Positions 33,766 to 42,821 are shown, counted from the first letter of the stretch. The stretch: DNA of 64,000 bases from Leisingera daeponensis DSM 23529 (GCF_000473145.1 NZ_KI421500.1:248225-312224); one strand, 5' to 3'. Notes: generated by a model from the sequence alone, not told the origin. Numbers and translations are program-made.

Positions 33766-33883
33766 TGCGCGGGCTTGCGCCGCGCGCAGGGAAAGGCGGC
33801 AGCGGTTTATCCGGCCGGTGCGCGGGCTTGCGCCGCGCACAGGGAAATGTGGGCACCGGTTTTCCCGGTCAGTGCGCGGGCTT
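33766..33883. repeat. Imperfect 53/54-bp tandem repeat at the 3' end of the pirin gene
   Basis: TGCGCGGGCTTGCGCCGCGC then CAGGGAAA occurs at 33766 and 33819, and its first 11 bases again at 33873, where they encode the last codons of pirin. About 2.3 copies; the two extra copies lie in the noncoding gap before the ABM gene. Confidence 0.7.
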
Positions 33884-34780
33884 TATAAAAGTGCCGTTGC
33901 GCAGGTCGCGGAAGGCCTGATGCAGTTCGGCCTGTGTGTTCATCACAATCGGCCCGTGCCAGGCGACGGGCTCATTGATCGGCGCACCTGAGATCAGCAG
34001 GAAGCGCACGCCCTCGGGGCCTGCCTGCACGGTGATCGCGTCGCCGGTGCCGAAGCGGATCAGCGTGCGGTCGCCGGACAGGTCGCGGATGTTGACCTCC
34101 TGGCCTGCGACCTCCTTCTCCAGCAGCACTCCTTGCGGGGGAGAGGCATCGGCAAAGGCAGCCTCGCCCTCGAACACATAGGCGAACGCGCGGCGGTAGG
34201 TGTCGATCGGCAGGGTCTTCCTGACGCCTGCCGGGACGTAGACATCCAAGTACTGCGGGTCGGCGGCAATGCCGTCCACCAGGCCGCGCGTGCCCCAGAA
34301 GTCACCGGCAATCACCTTCACCCGGGTGCCGTCGTCGTCGATGACCTCCGGGATCTCGGTGCCCTTCACGTCCTGGTAGCGGGGGGCGGTCATCTTCTGG
34401 CTGGCGGGCAGGTTGCCCCACAGCTGGAAGCCATGCATCTGCCCCTTGGCGTTGCCCGCGGGCATTTCCTGATGCAGGATGCCCGACCCGGCGGTCATCC
34501 ACTGCACATCGCCCGCACCCAGGGTGCCGGTGTTGCCCAGCGAGTCGCCATGCTCCACGGTGCCCGCCAGCACATAGGTGATGGTCTCGATGCCGCGGTG
34601 CGGGTGCCAGGGGAAGCCGCGCAGGTAGTCCTCGGGGCGCTCGTTGCGGAAGTCGTCGAACAGCAGGAACGGGTCCAGCTCCGACGGATCCTGAAAGCCG
34701 AAGGCGCGGTGCAGCTTGACGCCGGCGCCCTCAATGTGAGGCTGCGCGGCGCGGGTTTCGAGAATGGGTCTGAGGGACAT
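33869..34780 (-). CDS. Pirin family protein
   Basis: 303 residues, bicupin. The N-terminal metal site is FPWHPHRGIETITYVLAG (HPH) with the later His and Glu in GSGILHQEMPAG, the four ligands expected in pirin. RxFGF-x-DP (HRAFGFQDPSELDPFLLFDD) and the C-terminal pirin cupin are intact. AGGAGG sits 7 nt before the ATG at 34780, so that start is preferred to the one six bases upstream. Bacterial pirins include quercetinases and redox-sensing regulators; role here unknown. Confidence 0.92.
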   Translation of the reverse strand: MSLRPILETRAAQPHIEGAGVKLHRAFGFQDPSELDPFLLFDDFRNERPEDYLRGFPWHPHRGIETITYVLAGTVEHGDSLGNTGTLGAGDVQWMTAGSGILHQEMPAGNAKGQMHGFQLWGNLPASQKMTAPRYQDVKGTEIPEVIDDDGTRVKVIAGDFWGTRGLVDGIAADPQYLDVYVPAGVRKTLPIDTYRRAFAYVFEGEAAFADASPPQGVLLEKEVAGQEVNIRDLSGDRTLIRFGTGDAITVQAGPEGVRFLLISGAPINEPVAWHGPIVMNTQAELHQAFRDLRNGTFIKPAH

Positions 34781-34995
34781 CTCCATGCCTCCTGTGAACT
34801 TTGGCTGCGGCTAAGATAGTGTGTGCAGGGCTGTCCGGAAACCTGCCGCCGGAAACGGCTGCTGTGCGCAGGTGAACAGGCTGGCCCGCAGCCCGCAGGG
34901 CTGCGCGGCCCAACGGGGCGCGCTGCCGCAGGCGGCAAGGACGGGCGGGAGCATTGCCGTTGCCGGGTGCATCCCGCGCGCGGTAGCCTGAGCAA

Positions 34996-36186
34996 ATGAC
35001 ACAAGCCCCCGATCCCCTGCTGCAGTTGCCGCCGGAGCGGCTGCAGGACGCTTTGCGCCTGATCTCCTTCGCGCTGGAGGAGGGGCGTTCCTCCAAGGAT
35101 CCGGAACAGCTTCTGGCAAAGGTTTGCGGCCTGATCCGGGCGGCGGGCGTGCCGCTGCAGCGGGCTGCCTCCATCGTGCAGCTGCTGCATGCCGAGGCGG
35201 TCGCCAGCGCCCGCTTCTGGGAGCACGGCAAGGGCACCCGCAGCGAGCTGTTCCCCTTTAACGAGTACAGCGGCGAAGGCTATGCCCGCTCCCCGGCTGC
35301 CGATGTGCACAGCACCGGAGACTGGGTGATTCTGTGGCTGCCGGACACGCCGGACGACCGCTATGGCATCGTCCCGGACCTGAAGGCGGAAGGGTACACC
35401 CATTACATCATGGCGCCGGTTTTCATGGCAATCGGCACCGCAGGCATCTTCAGCTTTGCCACCCGGGCGGCAGAGGGGTTCTCCGGCGAAGACATCCGTT
35501 TCCTGCGAGCGGTTTTTCCGGCGCTGGCCGCCAGCCAGGAGGTTCTTTCCACCGCCCGCACCCTGCAGGAGGTGCTGCGGATCTATGTCGGTGAGGAGCC
35601 GCAGCGGCGGATCCTGTCGGGCGATGTGCACCGGGGCGAGGTGATGCGGATCCGCTCTGCCATCCTGTTTGCCGATATGCGCCGCTTTACAGAACTGACG
35701 GCGGGCATGAGCGCGGAACAGGCCACCGGCCTGCTCAATGCCTATTACGACTGCATTGTGCCGCCGGTCGAGGCCGCGGGCGGCGAGGTGCTGAAACTGA
35801 TCGGTGATGGCATTCTGGCGATCTTCCGCGCTGAGGAGGACGAGGCGCGGACCTGTGCCCGGGAGCTGGCTGCCGCCCGCGACGGGCTGGCGCGGGTTTC
35901 CGCCCGGCTGGACCCGCCGCAGTTCGAGGTTGGTATTGCGCTGCACTTTGGCGAGGCCGCGTTTGGCAACGTGGGATCGGGGATGCGGCTGGATTACACG
36001 GTGATCGGCCGCGACGTGAACCTGGCAGCGCGGGTGGCGGAGCTGTGCGGCGCCAGGCATGAGCCGTTGCTGGTGTCGTCCGGGTTCCTGCAGCGGGCGG
36101 GGCTGGAGGGGCGGCCACTGGGCGCGCAGAGCCTTAAAGGACTGCAAGCACCTGAGGAGGTGTTTGCAGTCTCGCTGAGCCCCTGA
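34996..36186 (+). CDS. Class III adenylate/guanylate cyclase with N-terminal sensor region
   Basis: 396 residues. The N-terminal ~200 residues look like a GAF-type sensor (ending in FSGEDIRFLRAVFPALAASQ). The catalytic domain (about 215-390) keeps both metal Asp residues (AILFADMRRFT and LIGDGILAIF) and the transition-state pair in DYTVIGRDVNLAARV. Substrate-specifying residues suggest cAMP but cannot be assigned firmly. Monocistronic, divergent from pirin. Confidence 0.9.
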   Translation: MTQAPDPLLQLPPERLQDALRLISFALEEGRSSKDPEQLLAKVCGLIRAAGVPLQRAASIVQLLHAEAVASARFWEHGKGTRSELFPFNEYSGEGYARSPAADVHSTGDWVILWLPDTPDDRYGIVPDLKAEGYTHYIMAPVFMAIGTAGIFSFATRAAEGFSGEDIRFLRAVFPALAASQEVLSTARTLQEVLRIYVGEEPQRRILSGDVHRGEVMRIRSAILFADMRRFTELTAGMSAEQATGLLNAYYDCIVPPVEAAGGEVLKLIGDGILAIFRAEEDEARTCARELAAARDGLARVSARLDPPQFEVGIALHFGEAAFGNVGSGMRLDYTVIGRDVNLAARVAELCGARHEPLLVSSGFLQRAGLEGRPLGAQSLKGLQAPEEVFAVSLSP

Positions 36187-36249
36187 GCGCTGTTAGGGCA
36201 ATCAGCCAAGGGCCGATTTGGGCAGAGGCATTCTCAGTGCTCTCCTGTC

Positions 36250-37422
36250 TCAGGCCCGGTCCCACCACTCCGACGGTTTGCGCCGCTGCCCATGCTTGCC
36301 TGCAAGCCGCAGCGCCAGCCTGCGCAGCGGGCCAAGCGCCAGCTTCAGCCACAGCCGGTTGCGCCGTTTGGAAAAGTCGCGGTTGAACGGGCAGACCCGC
36401 ATGCAGATGGCGCAGTCGGAGGCCATCTTGGCCCAGAACGAAAAACACTTCTCCGCGTCCGAGGTCCATTTCCGGACCCCCTTGATCGCCGAGACATTGG
36501 CGGTTTCGGTGGAGGGCGGACCGTAGGGCAGCGCTTTCACCGGGCAGGCGTCGGCGCATTTGGTGCAGATATCGCAAAACGCCTTCACCCCCAGCGGCTG
36601 CGGCAGGTCATGCGCCAGCGGCAGGTTTGTGAAAATCTTGGAGAACCGCAGGCGGGGTCCGAATTCCGGTGTGATCACCATCTGATTGCGGGCGTATTCC
36701 CCCAGGCCCGCCTTGACCGCATAGGGAATCACCAGGCCGGTGTCATTCATCGAGGCCACCGCCTCATAGCCAAGATTGCGGATATAGGCGGCCAGCTGCA
36801 TCACGATGGCGGCCTCATGGCTGTATTCCCGCCCCGTCGCCGCCCCCGCCAGCGCAGAAGGATAGGTGGCAACCAGGTCCTTGTCCATTTCATGGCCCAG
36901 CACGATCACGCTGGTCAGCCCCTCGGGCAAATCATGCGGCGCCTCGGACATGTCGCGGGCATCGACCCGCGCGGTGTAGAGCCAGCGGTCGTCCAGATCG
37001 GTGATGCCGCAGAGATCAGCGCCGAAGAACCTGGCGATGCGTTTCACCTCGGCGGACATCCGGGTGGTGTCATCAATTTCCAGCGTGTCCTTGGCCACCG
37101 GCGTGTCGGGGCGGATTGCGGCCTGGAACCCCTCCCGGACGCCCTCATGCGCCCGGCGGCTGGAGACCACGTCGGAAATCAGCCAGGCCGCGTTGCGCAG
37201 GGCAAAGTCGCGCTGGGTGAACCCGTCCCCGCGCCGCGGCGCGGCCTCCATCCGGTAGGAGGCGAAAAACTTGGCAGTGTGTTTGGATTTCACCCGCTCG
37301 TCCCAGAAGGCGCGGGTGAAGATGTCGTTGCGCTGCGAAAACCGTTCGAAACCGTCGGTGACGTCGATCCCTGCGGCTGCGTCGCCGTCACGCTGGGGCG
37401 GTGTGTTCTGGGGCCAAGGCAT
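36250..37422 (-). CDS. Reductive dehalogenase/QueG-like protein with two [4Fe-4S] clusters
   Basis: 390 residues. A nitroreductase/corrinoid-type fold occupies the first 270 residues (VKRIARFFGADLCGITDLDD ... VIVLGHEMDKDLV ... NDTGLVIPYAVKAGLGEYAR). A ferredoxin module follows with CDICTKCADACPVKALP and SDCAICMRVCPFNRD. This combination occurs in RdhA-type reductive dehalogenases and in epoxyqueuosine reductase. There is no twin-arginine signal, and no rdhB anchor gene is nearby, so a soluble respiratory-independent enzyme is likely. The substrate cannot be told. Confidence 0.8.
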   Translation of the reverse strand: MPWPQNTPPQRDGDAAAGIDVTDGFERFSQRNDIFTRAFWDERVKSKHTAKFFASYRMEAAPRRGDGFTQRDFALRNAAWLISDVVSSRRAHEGVREGFQAAIRPDTPVAKDTLEIDDTTRMSAEVKRIARFFGADLCGITDLDDRWLYTARVDARDMSEAPHDLPEGLTSVIVLGHEMDKDLVATYPSALAGAATGREYSHEAAIVMQLAAYIRNLGYEAVASMNDTGLVIPYAVKAGLGEYARNQMVITPEFGPRLRFSKIFTNLPLAHDLPQPLGVKAFCDICTKCADACPVKALPYGPPSTETANVSAIKGVRKWTSDAEKCFSFWAKMASDCAICMRVCPFNRDFSKRRNRLWLKLALGPLRRLALRLAGKHGQRRKPSEWWDRA

Positions 37423-37470
37423 GGCCAGACGCTAGCCGCCTGCCGGGGGTCCGGCAAGGGGCCGTGCTGA

Positions 37471-38346
37471 TCAGCAGAACAACGACACGATCCAGTCGCG
37501 CACCAGGGCGGTTTCGGCGCTGTTGGGCGCTTCGTCCGCGGCGGGCATCAGATAGTGACCCTGGCCCATCGGGATTTCAGCGCCCAGAACCTGCGCCAGC
37601 CGGCCTTGCGACAACGGCAGTTCCGCGTAGCGGCGCATCAGCATGGCAACGCCTGCGCCGGAAGCTGCCAGCTCGATTGCGGCCAGAGAGGTGTCGACAT
37701 AGAGCGGCGCGCCGCGATCCTTGAGCGGCACGCCTTCCTGCTCCGACAGCCGCAGCCAGTGGTCCTGGTAGCCGTGGATGTGGATCAGGGTCTGGCCGAA
37801 CAGCTGGTCCACCGATTGCAACTGCGCTGCAAGCTGCGGCTGCGCGGCGGGAATCACGCTTTCGGTGGAAAGCAGATGCGCGCGCCGGTCAAACCAGCCG
37901 GTAGGACCCAGCCGCAGGTCGATATCCACGTCCTCGTCCTGGGTGCTGCCGGCCCAGACTGCCGAGATCAGCCGGATACGGATGTGCGGGTGGGCGCTGT
38001 GAAATGCCCCCAGCCGCGGTGCCACCCAAAGGACGGCGGTCGAGACCGGCGCCCGAAGGGTCACGGTCCGGGTCTGCGCGTGGCCCAGCAGGCCGCGGGT
38101 GGAATAGGCAATATCCGTCAGCGCCTGCGCCACCGACGGGTAATAGGCGTGGCCTAGCTGCGTCAGCTCCAGATGCCGCGACCGGCGGATGAACAGGGTG
38201 ATGCCAAAGCTTTTCTCCAAGCTGCGCACCTGGTGGCTGACCGCGGCCTGTGTCAGCCCCAGTTCCTCCGCCGCGGCGGTGAAGCTGTTAAGGCGGGCAG
38301 CAGCCTCAAAGGCGCGCAGCCAGACGAGATTGGGCAGATCGGACAT
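37471..38346 (-). CDS. LysR-family transcriptional regulator (GcvA-like)
   Basis: 291 residues. N-terminal winged helix (NLVWLRAFEAAARLNSFTAA AEELGLTQAAVSHQVRSLEK) and a periplasmic-binding-protein-like effector domain with the GcvA-type MLMRRYAELPLSQGRLAQVL end. It is divergent from the hydroxyacid dehydrogenase gene across 109 nt, the normal placement for a LysR regulator of that gene. Confidence 0.9.
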   Translation of the reverse strand: MSDLPNLVWLRAFEAAARLNSFTAAAEELGLTQAAVSHQVRSLEKSFGITLFIRRSRHLELTQLGHAYYPSVAQALTDIAYSTRGLLGHAQTRTVTLRAPVSTAVLWVAPRLGAFHSAHPHIRIRLISAVWAGSTQDEDVDIDLRLGPTGWFDRRAHLLSTESVIPAAQPQLAAQLQSVDQLFGQTLIHIHGYQDHWLRLSEQEGVPLKDRGAPLYVDTSLAAIELAASGAGVAMLMRRYAELPLSQGRLAQVLGAEIPMGQGHYLMPAADEAPNSAETALVRDWIVSLFC

Positions 38347-38455
38347 GTGCGTTGCAAAAAATCTTGGGGTCAGGCCGCGTTATTATTCGTTTTTGTTTTA
38401 GCTGAGGTCAAGCTAGCCATATCGCAGGCGATACCCCGGGGAGGAGAAGCGGGAC

Positions 38456-39424
38456 ATGAAATCTAAGATGAAGATCGGCTTTGTCGGCCTCGGCAACGTC
38501 GGCGGCAAGCTGGCCGGCAGCCTGGTGCGCAACGGGCTGGACGTAGCGGTGCATGATCTGGATGCGGCGCTGGTCGAGAAGTTTGTCGCGCGCGGCGCCA
38601 AGGCGGGCGGCAGCCCGGCGCAGATGATGCAGGACTGCGATGCGGTGATCACTTGCCTGCCGAGCCCGGCGGCCTCGGACGCGGTGGTCACCGAAATGCT
38701 GCCGCATGTGCAGCCCGGCAAGATCTGGATGGAGATGTCCACCACCGACGTGGAGGAGGTGAAACGCCTGGGCGCCCTGGTGGCAGAGCGCGGCGGTGCG
38801 CCGGTCGACTGCCCGGTCTCCGGCGGCTGCCACCGCGCCGACACCGGCAATATCTCGATCTATGCCGGCTGCGAGCGGGAAACCTTCGACCGGATCCTGC
38901 CCGTCCTGACTACTATGGGCCGCCGCATCCTGCATGTGGGGGAGATCGGCAACGCCAGCCTGCTGAAGGTGATGACCAATTACCTGGCCAACATCAACCT
39001 GCTGTCGCTGTGCGAGGCGCTGACGGTGATGAAGGCCTGCGGGATGGACCTGGGCATGACCTATGAGGCGATCGCGATGTCCTCGGGCAACTCCTTTGTG
39101 CATGAGACAGAAAGCCAGCTGATCCTGTCGGGATCGCGCGATGTCAGCTTCACCATGGATCTGGTGATGAAGGATATCGGGTTGTTCCAGACCCTGGCCG
39201 ACCGCCACAACGTGCCGCTGGAACTGTCGCCGCTGATGATCGAAATGATGCAGGACGGTCAGCGCCGCTATGGCGAGCGGGCGCAGTCGGACCGGATGAT
39301 TGAACGGCTGGAAGAGGCCACCGGCCTGTCGGTCACAGCACCAGGATTTCCGCAGGAACTGATCGACGACGAGCCCGAAGAGCCGGGGTACGAGGTTGCC
39401 GTGCGCCGCGCTGCTGCGGAGTAA
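38456..39424 (+). CDS. Beta-hydroxyacid dehydrogenase (3-hydroxyisobutyrate/tartronate-semialdehyde type)
   Basis: 322 residues: NAD-binding KIGFVGLGNVGGKLAGSLVR, the substrate loop DCPVSGGCHRADTGNISIYA and the catalytic Lys in GNASLLKVMTNYLANIN. The second domain is the all-helical beta-HAD dimer region. In DCPVSGG the family signature is complete. GAGGAGAAG precedes the ATG. The substrate is undetermined. Likely controlled by the divergent LysR gene. Confidence 0.92.
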   Translation: MKSKMKIGFVGLGNVGGKLAGSLVRNGLDVAVHDLDAALVEKFVARGAKAGGSPAQMMQDCDAVITCLPSPAASDAVVTEMLPHVQPGKIWMEMSTTDVEEVKRLGALVAERGGAPVDCPVSGGCHRADTGNISIYAGCERETFDRILPVLTTMGRRILHVGEIGNASLLKVMTNYLANINLLSLCEALTVMKACGMDLGMTYEAIAMSSGNSFVHETESQLILSGSRDVSFTMDLVMKDIGLFQTLADRHNVPLELSPLMIEMMQDGQRRYGERAQSDRMIERLEEATGLSVTAPGFPQELIDDEPEEPGYEVAVRRAAAE

Positions 39425-39450
39425 GTTTCCCCGAACGGCACGGCCGCGTT

Positions 39451-39480
39451 CAGCCCCCGCAGCGGCGGGGGCTGTTCTCT
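39451..39480 (+). terminator. Rho-independent terminator
   Basis: 10-bp stem CAGCCCCCGC/GCGGGGGCTG with a 4-nt loop, followed by TTCTCTTTT, 27 nt beyond the dehydrogenase stop. Confidence 0.85.
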
Positions 39481-39527
39481 TTTGCAAATCCGGTTTATGC
39501 CCGGCTCAGCAGTTAGGGGAGCAGCTG

Positions 39528-40004
39528 ATGAGCAAAGACGTTCTGGCCACAATCGAGGCCTCTGCCGCGCGCCGGGTGATGGGGACGGCGATGCTGGGCC
39601 TGACCGGCGGCCTGCTGGTCTATGTGGCGTTTTCCGCGCCGCCGTCGCCGGCCTGGCTGGTGTTCCTGCTTGTCGTGGGGGCCGCGGCGCTGTGGCTGGC
39701 GGTGCGGATGTGGCAGGCTACAACGCACCGGATCGAGCTGACCGCCGAGGAGCTGCGCTGCTCCAACGGGCAGGTGATTGCCAGGGTGGAGGATATCGAA
39801 GCCATCGACCGCGGCTTCTTTGCCTTCAAGCCGTCAAACGGGTTCCTGATCCGCACCGGCACGTCTGGAGGCAGGACCTGGATGCCGGGGCTGTGGTGGC
39901 GGTCCGGCCGCCGCATCGGTATCGGCGGGGTGACGCCGGGGTCGCAAGGAAAGGCGATGTCGGAAATCCTGGCCGCGATGCTGATGCAGCGCGGCCAAGT
40001 CTGA
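39528..40004 (+). CDS. Membrane protein of unknown function with PH-like C-terminal part
   Basis: 158 residues with two membrane helices (about 18-60) followed by a soluble beta-rich stretch (HRIELTAEELRCSNGQVIAR VEDIEAIDRG). This recalls bacterial PH-like domains, with a basic surface patch (RSGRRIGIGG). AGGGGAG precedes the ATG at 39528. Its stop abuts the convergent TadE-like gene. Function unknown. Confidence 0.72.
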   Translation: MSKDVLATIEASAARRVMGTAMLGLTGGLLVYVAFSAPPSPAWLVFLLVVGAAALWLAVRMWQATTHRIELTAEELRCSNGQVIARVEDIEAIDRGFFAFKPSNGFLIRTGTSGGRTWMPGLWWRSGRRIGIGGVTPGSQGKAMSEILAAMLMQRGQV

Positions 40005-40637
40005 TCAGGCAGGCGGCCCGGCCTTCTCGGCGTCGTCGTTGTGGTTGTTGCCGTTGCCCTTGTCCTCGACAAAGACGACCTGCGGGGCAAAGCGCGGGCG
40101 GGTGAACACGAAGTTCTGCACGTCCATCAGCGGAATGCCCACGTTGAAGGCCGGCTGGATCTCGTTCCAGGTCTCCACCAGGATCACGCGCTCCTGATCG
40201 GGCATCGCGGGCAGATCGTCTTTCACCTCGTTGATGGTGCCGTCAACCCACTCCTGAAACACGTTGCCGCGGACTTTTGACCAGTCGACGTAATACCGCT
40301 TGTCACCCTCGTCCCAGCGCACAACGGAGATCCGGGTGGACAGCGTGGTGTCACTGCGCACCAGTTCCGTGGCCAGCGCGTGCATACTGTCGATATAAGC
40401 TTCGTTCACGTAGTTGGTTTCGCGCGAGATCAGGTCGGAGACAGTATAGGCGGCCTTCATGTTGATGCTTTCCTGCCGGAAGGCATCAAAGAAGGTGTAA
40501 ATGGCGGCAAACAGGCCCAGCAGCAGCGGCGCGTAAAAGGCAAATTCGATCGAGACGCTGCCTTGTGTACCGTTCAGAAAGCGGCGGGCGGGACCGGGCA
40601 GGCAGCCGGAGAAATGGCGGGACAGCAGTGTCAGCAT
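40005..40637 (-). CDS. TadE/TadG-like pilus assembly protein
   Basis: 210 residues. The N terminus has the TadE-type segment NGTQGSVSIEFAFYAPLLLG LFAAIYTFF: a G-S-x-x-I-E-F pseudopilin-like cleavage region and a hydrophobic helix. The remainder is extracytoplasmic. Last gene of a three-gene minus-strand set with two other Tad-type proteins; the gap to the preceding gene is 4 nt. Confidence 0.85.
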   Translation of the reverse strand: MLTLLSRHFSGCLPGPARRFLNGTQGSVSIEFAFYAPLLLGLFAAIYTFFDAFRQESINMKAAYTVSDLISRETNYVNEAYIDSMHALATELVRSDTTLSTRISVVRWDEGDKRYYVDWSKVRGNVFQEWVDGTINEVKDDLPAMPDQERVILVETWNEIQPAFNVGIPLMDVQNFVFTRPRFAPQVVFVEDKGNGNNHNDDAEKAGPPA

Positions 40638-40641
40638 GGCG

Positions 40642-41178
40642 TTACCTCGGCTCCTGGACGAAGGCGGATGACGCGATCAGATTGACGCGGCCGTCGCCGT
40701 CCTTGGTCAGGTGGGTGCCCAGACCCCAGGTGGGAAAAATAGGCTCGAACTTCATGCAGGCGCGGATGAACATCAGTTCGTTTGACTGGCCGTTCACAAA
40801 AGTCCGAACCGGCTGAATCTCCTCGACACTGTCAATGCAGTCAGGTGTCGGGTCGATTGGTGTCCAGGCGTAGGGGTTGATCCGGAGCATTTCCAGGCGC
40901 AGGGACGTGCTGCACTCGTCGATGAAGCCTGAGCGGGTGCAGATCTCATCGCGCAGCTGGTCATGGCTCATGTCCCCTCCGGTGCTGAGACGGATGGTGC
41001 GGACCGTCTGGTCCAGCGCCCGCTCCAGCTGGGAATGGCGGAGATTGATCATGCCCAGCTCGACGGTCGACATCAGGATCATGATGAAGGCCGGGATCAC
41101 GATGGCGAATTCCACGGTGGCGTTGCCATCCTGCTGCTGCCTGAAACGGCGCAGGGCGTGTGCGGCACGGCGGATCAT
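40642..41178 (-). CDS. TadE-like pilus assembly protein
   Basis: 178 residues. Starts MIRRAAHALRRFRQQQDGNA, then TVEFAIVIPAFIMILMSTVE, the TadE signature G-N/x-x-x-V-E-F-A plus a hydrophobic helix. An extracytoplasmic domain with two Cys pairs follows. The ATG at 41178 overlaps the upstream gene's stop by four bases (ATGA), so the longer in-frame opening in the VWA gene is rejected. Confidence 0.85.
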   Translation of the reverse strand: MIRRAAHALRRFRQQQDGNATVEFAIVIPAFIMILMSTVELGMINLRHSQLERALDQTVRTIRLSTGGDMSHDQLRDEICTRSGFIDECSTSLRLEMLRINPYAWTPIDPTPDCIDSVEEIQPVRTFVNGQSNELMFIRACMKFEPIFPTWGLGTHLTKDGDGRVNLIASSAFVQEPR

Positions 41179-42821
41179 TGGGTCAGCCTCAGCTGGCGGA
41201 TCGAGGTGGCGATGGACGAGAACGCATCGGAGATCTCCAGGCCTTCCACATCGAAGAAGTGGGCGGGCGAGCTGGCGCAATCCTCCAGCACCTTGATGCC
41301 GGCGGATGGGGCCTCGAAGCCGACCGAGTAAACAATCACGCCCTGGTCCTTGGTGATGTCGCAGATCGTCTTGGTGTGCTGATCCTTGGCGACGCGGTTG
41401 TGGAAATAGCGGCCGGCGGTGAACCAATTGGCCCAAGCATCGGAGGTGTTTCTGTAGAGATCGCGGGCAATCGAGGCCAAGGAGACGCGGGCGTGCAGTT
41501 TCTGGTATGTCAAGCGCTCAGAGGTGCCGGGCTCCTCTTTCTCGGAGCAGTAGTAACAGTCTTTATAGGTACCCTCTCCGAAACGGTGGTCCTCCCAGCG
41601 TCCCTTAGATTCCCATCCCTTAGAGTACCATCCCTTAGAGTACCAATAGTAGTTGTTTCCGCTGGGATTGTAGACTGAAAATACATCGGCCTCTTCATTG
41701 TACCACACGTCCGAGATCCCCTCCCGGCGGCTTTCGTTAATCATATACTGATTGGTATTCTGGCCGTCGGACATCAGGATGATGATCTTCAGCGTGTCGC
41801 CGCTGCCGTAGTCGGTCGGCCGGTTGCGGAAAGACGCATCAATCACGCCATCGTCAACCAGCGCGTTCACCACGCCGCGCGCTGTGGGATCCAGCAGGGC
41901 GCTGCCCCATTTCATCCCGATATCGATCGAGGTGTTGCCGGAGGCGGTCAGGCTGTCGATATAGGCATGCAGTTTTGCGGCATCGTTGGTGAAGGGCAGA
42001 ATGGCCGAGCCGGGCCGGGTGGGGCAGACAGGGCGGTCGATCATATTCATCGAATAAGTGAAAGTATCGAAGTGCGCGGTGCGGATCAGGTTTTCATCCT
42101 GGTTAAGCGTGTGCTTGCTGAACTGGTCCTTGATGAAATTCACGCAGTAGGAATAGTCATGCTCCTGCGAAACGTTCGGGTATTTGCTCAGCAGTTCCTT
42201 ACCCGCATTCACCTGCGTCGCATAAGGGATGATCGATATCGAAAGGTTGCTGACATCGGTATTGGAGGTGATCTGTGTCACAAAGGATTTCGCGGCGGCC
42301 TGCAGGTTCACCAGCCGGTTGCCGGAGTTCATGGAGCCGGAGATATCGAGCACCATTGAGATTTCGACGCTGCCAATGGTCTCTTCCGCGCGGGAGTTCG
42401 CGTAGAGGGACATGTTGTCGCCGCCCGCGAACTTTAGCAGATAGGCTTCGAAATCGGTGTTGATGGTTGCTTCGACGCTTTTGTAGCCCAGCCCCTTCTG
42501 ATCATCGGGGTCGGAATAATACTGCTCCAGGTCGGCCTTGGTCAGATAGTCCAGAACGACGGCATCGGCATCCAGGGATTGGTCCAGATCGGCCGCGGCG
42601 AGCACTGCCCGGTCAAGCGTGTACTGCAGCTCGGTCCGGTCGCGCTCCATCCGCATCAGGTCCACCCCGATGCCGCCGACCGCAAGCATGGCCAGGAAGG
42701 TGCCGATCATGGGCTTCGCCAGCACCCCGTCCTCTTCGCGCAGGAAGCTTCGCACCTTGGACAGGCCGGGCAGCCTCAGTGGGCTGCACAGCGCAGTGGA
42801 GCTTTTGTGACGCATGTTCAT
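41175..42821 (-). CDS. TadG-like von Willebrand A-domain protein
   Basis: 548 residues. N-terminal Tad helix (EEDGVLAKPMIGTFLAMLAV GGIGVDLMRMERDRTELQ) is followed by a VWA domain with the MIDAS sequence VLDISGSMNSGNR and ILMSDGQN. A large Tyr/Trp/Ser-rich insertion follows (about 375-425) before the rest of the VWA fold. Within it a 15-bp unit is repeated three times. Tad-type VWA proteins sit in the periplasm or surface and support Flp pili or adhesion. First gene of the three-gene set; GGGGG precedes the ATG. No other tad genes are nearby. Confidence 0.88.
   Translation of the reverse strand: MNMRHKSSTALCSPLRLPGLSKVRSFLREEDGVLAKPMIGTFLAMLAVGGIGVDLMRMERDRTELQYTLDRAVLAAADLDQSLDADAVVLDYLTKADLEQYYSDPDDQKGLGYKSVEATINTDFEAYLLKFAGGDNMSLYANSRAEETIGSVEISMVLDISGSMNSGNRLVNLQAAAKSFVTQITSNTDVSNLSISIIPYATQVNAGKELLSKYPNVSQEHDYSYCVNFIKDQFSKHTLNQDENLIRTAHFDTFTYSMNMIDRPVCPTRPGSAILPFTNDAAKLHAYIDSLTASGNTSIDIGMKWGSALLDPTARGVVNALVDDGVIDASFRNRPTDYGSGDTLKIIILMSDGQNTNQYMINESRREGISDVWYNEEADVFSVYNPSGNNYYWYSKGWYSKGWESKGRWEDHRFGEGTYKDCYYCSEKEEPGTSERLTYQKLHARVSLASIARDLYRNTSDAWANWFTAGRYFHNRVAKDQHTKTICDITKDQGVIVYSVGFEAPSAGIKVLEDCASSPAHFFDVEGLEISDAFSSIATSIRQLRLTQ
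41601..41645 (-). repeat. Three in-frame 15-bp repeats in the TadG-like gene
   Basis: On the minus strand the unit TGGTACTCTAAGGGA occurs twice and once as TGGGAATCTAAGGGA. It encodes WYSKG, WYSKG, WESKG. Loss or gain of a unit would keep the frame. Confidence 0.9.

Noticed and set aside
33766..33883. Possible CRISPR or attachment-site repeat
   Set aside because: The units are adjacent copies of a pirin 3' end with a 53/54-bp period and no integrase or cas gene nearby.
41601..41645. Possible CRISPR-like repeat
   Set aside because: Only three 15-bp units with no spacers, in frame within a coding sequence.
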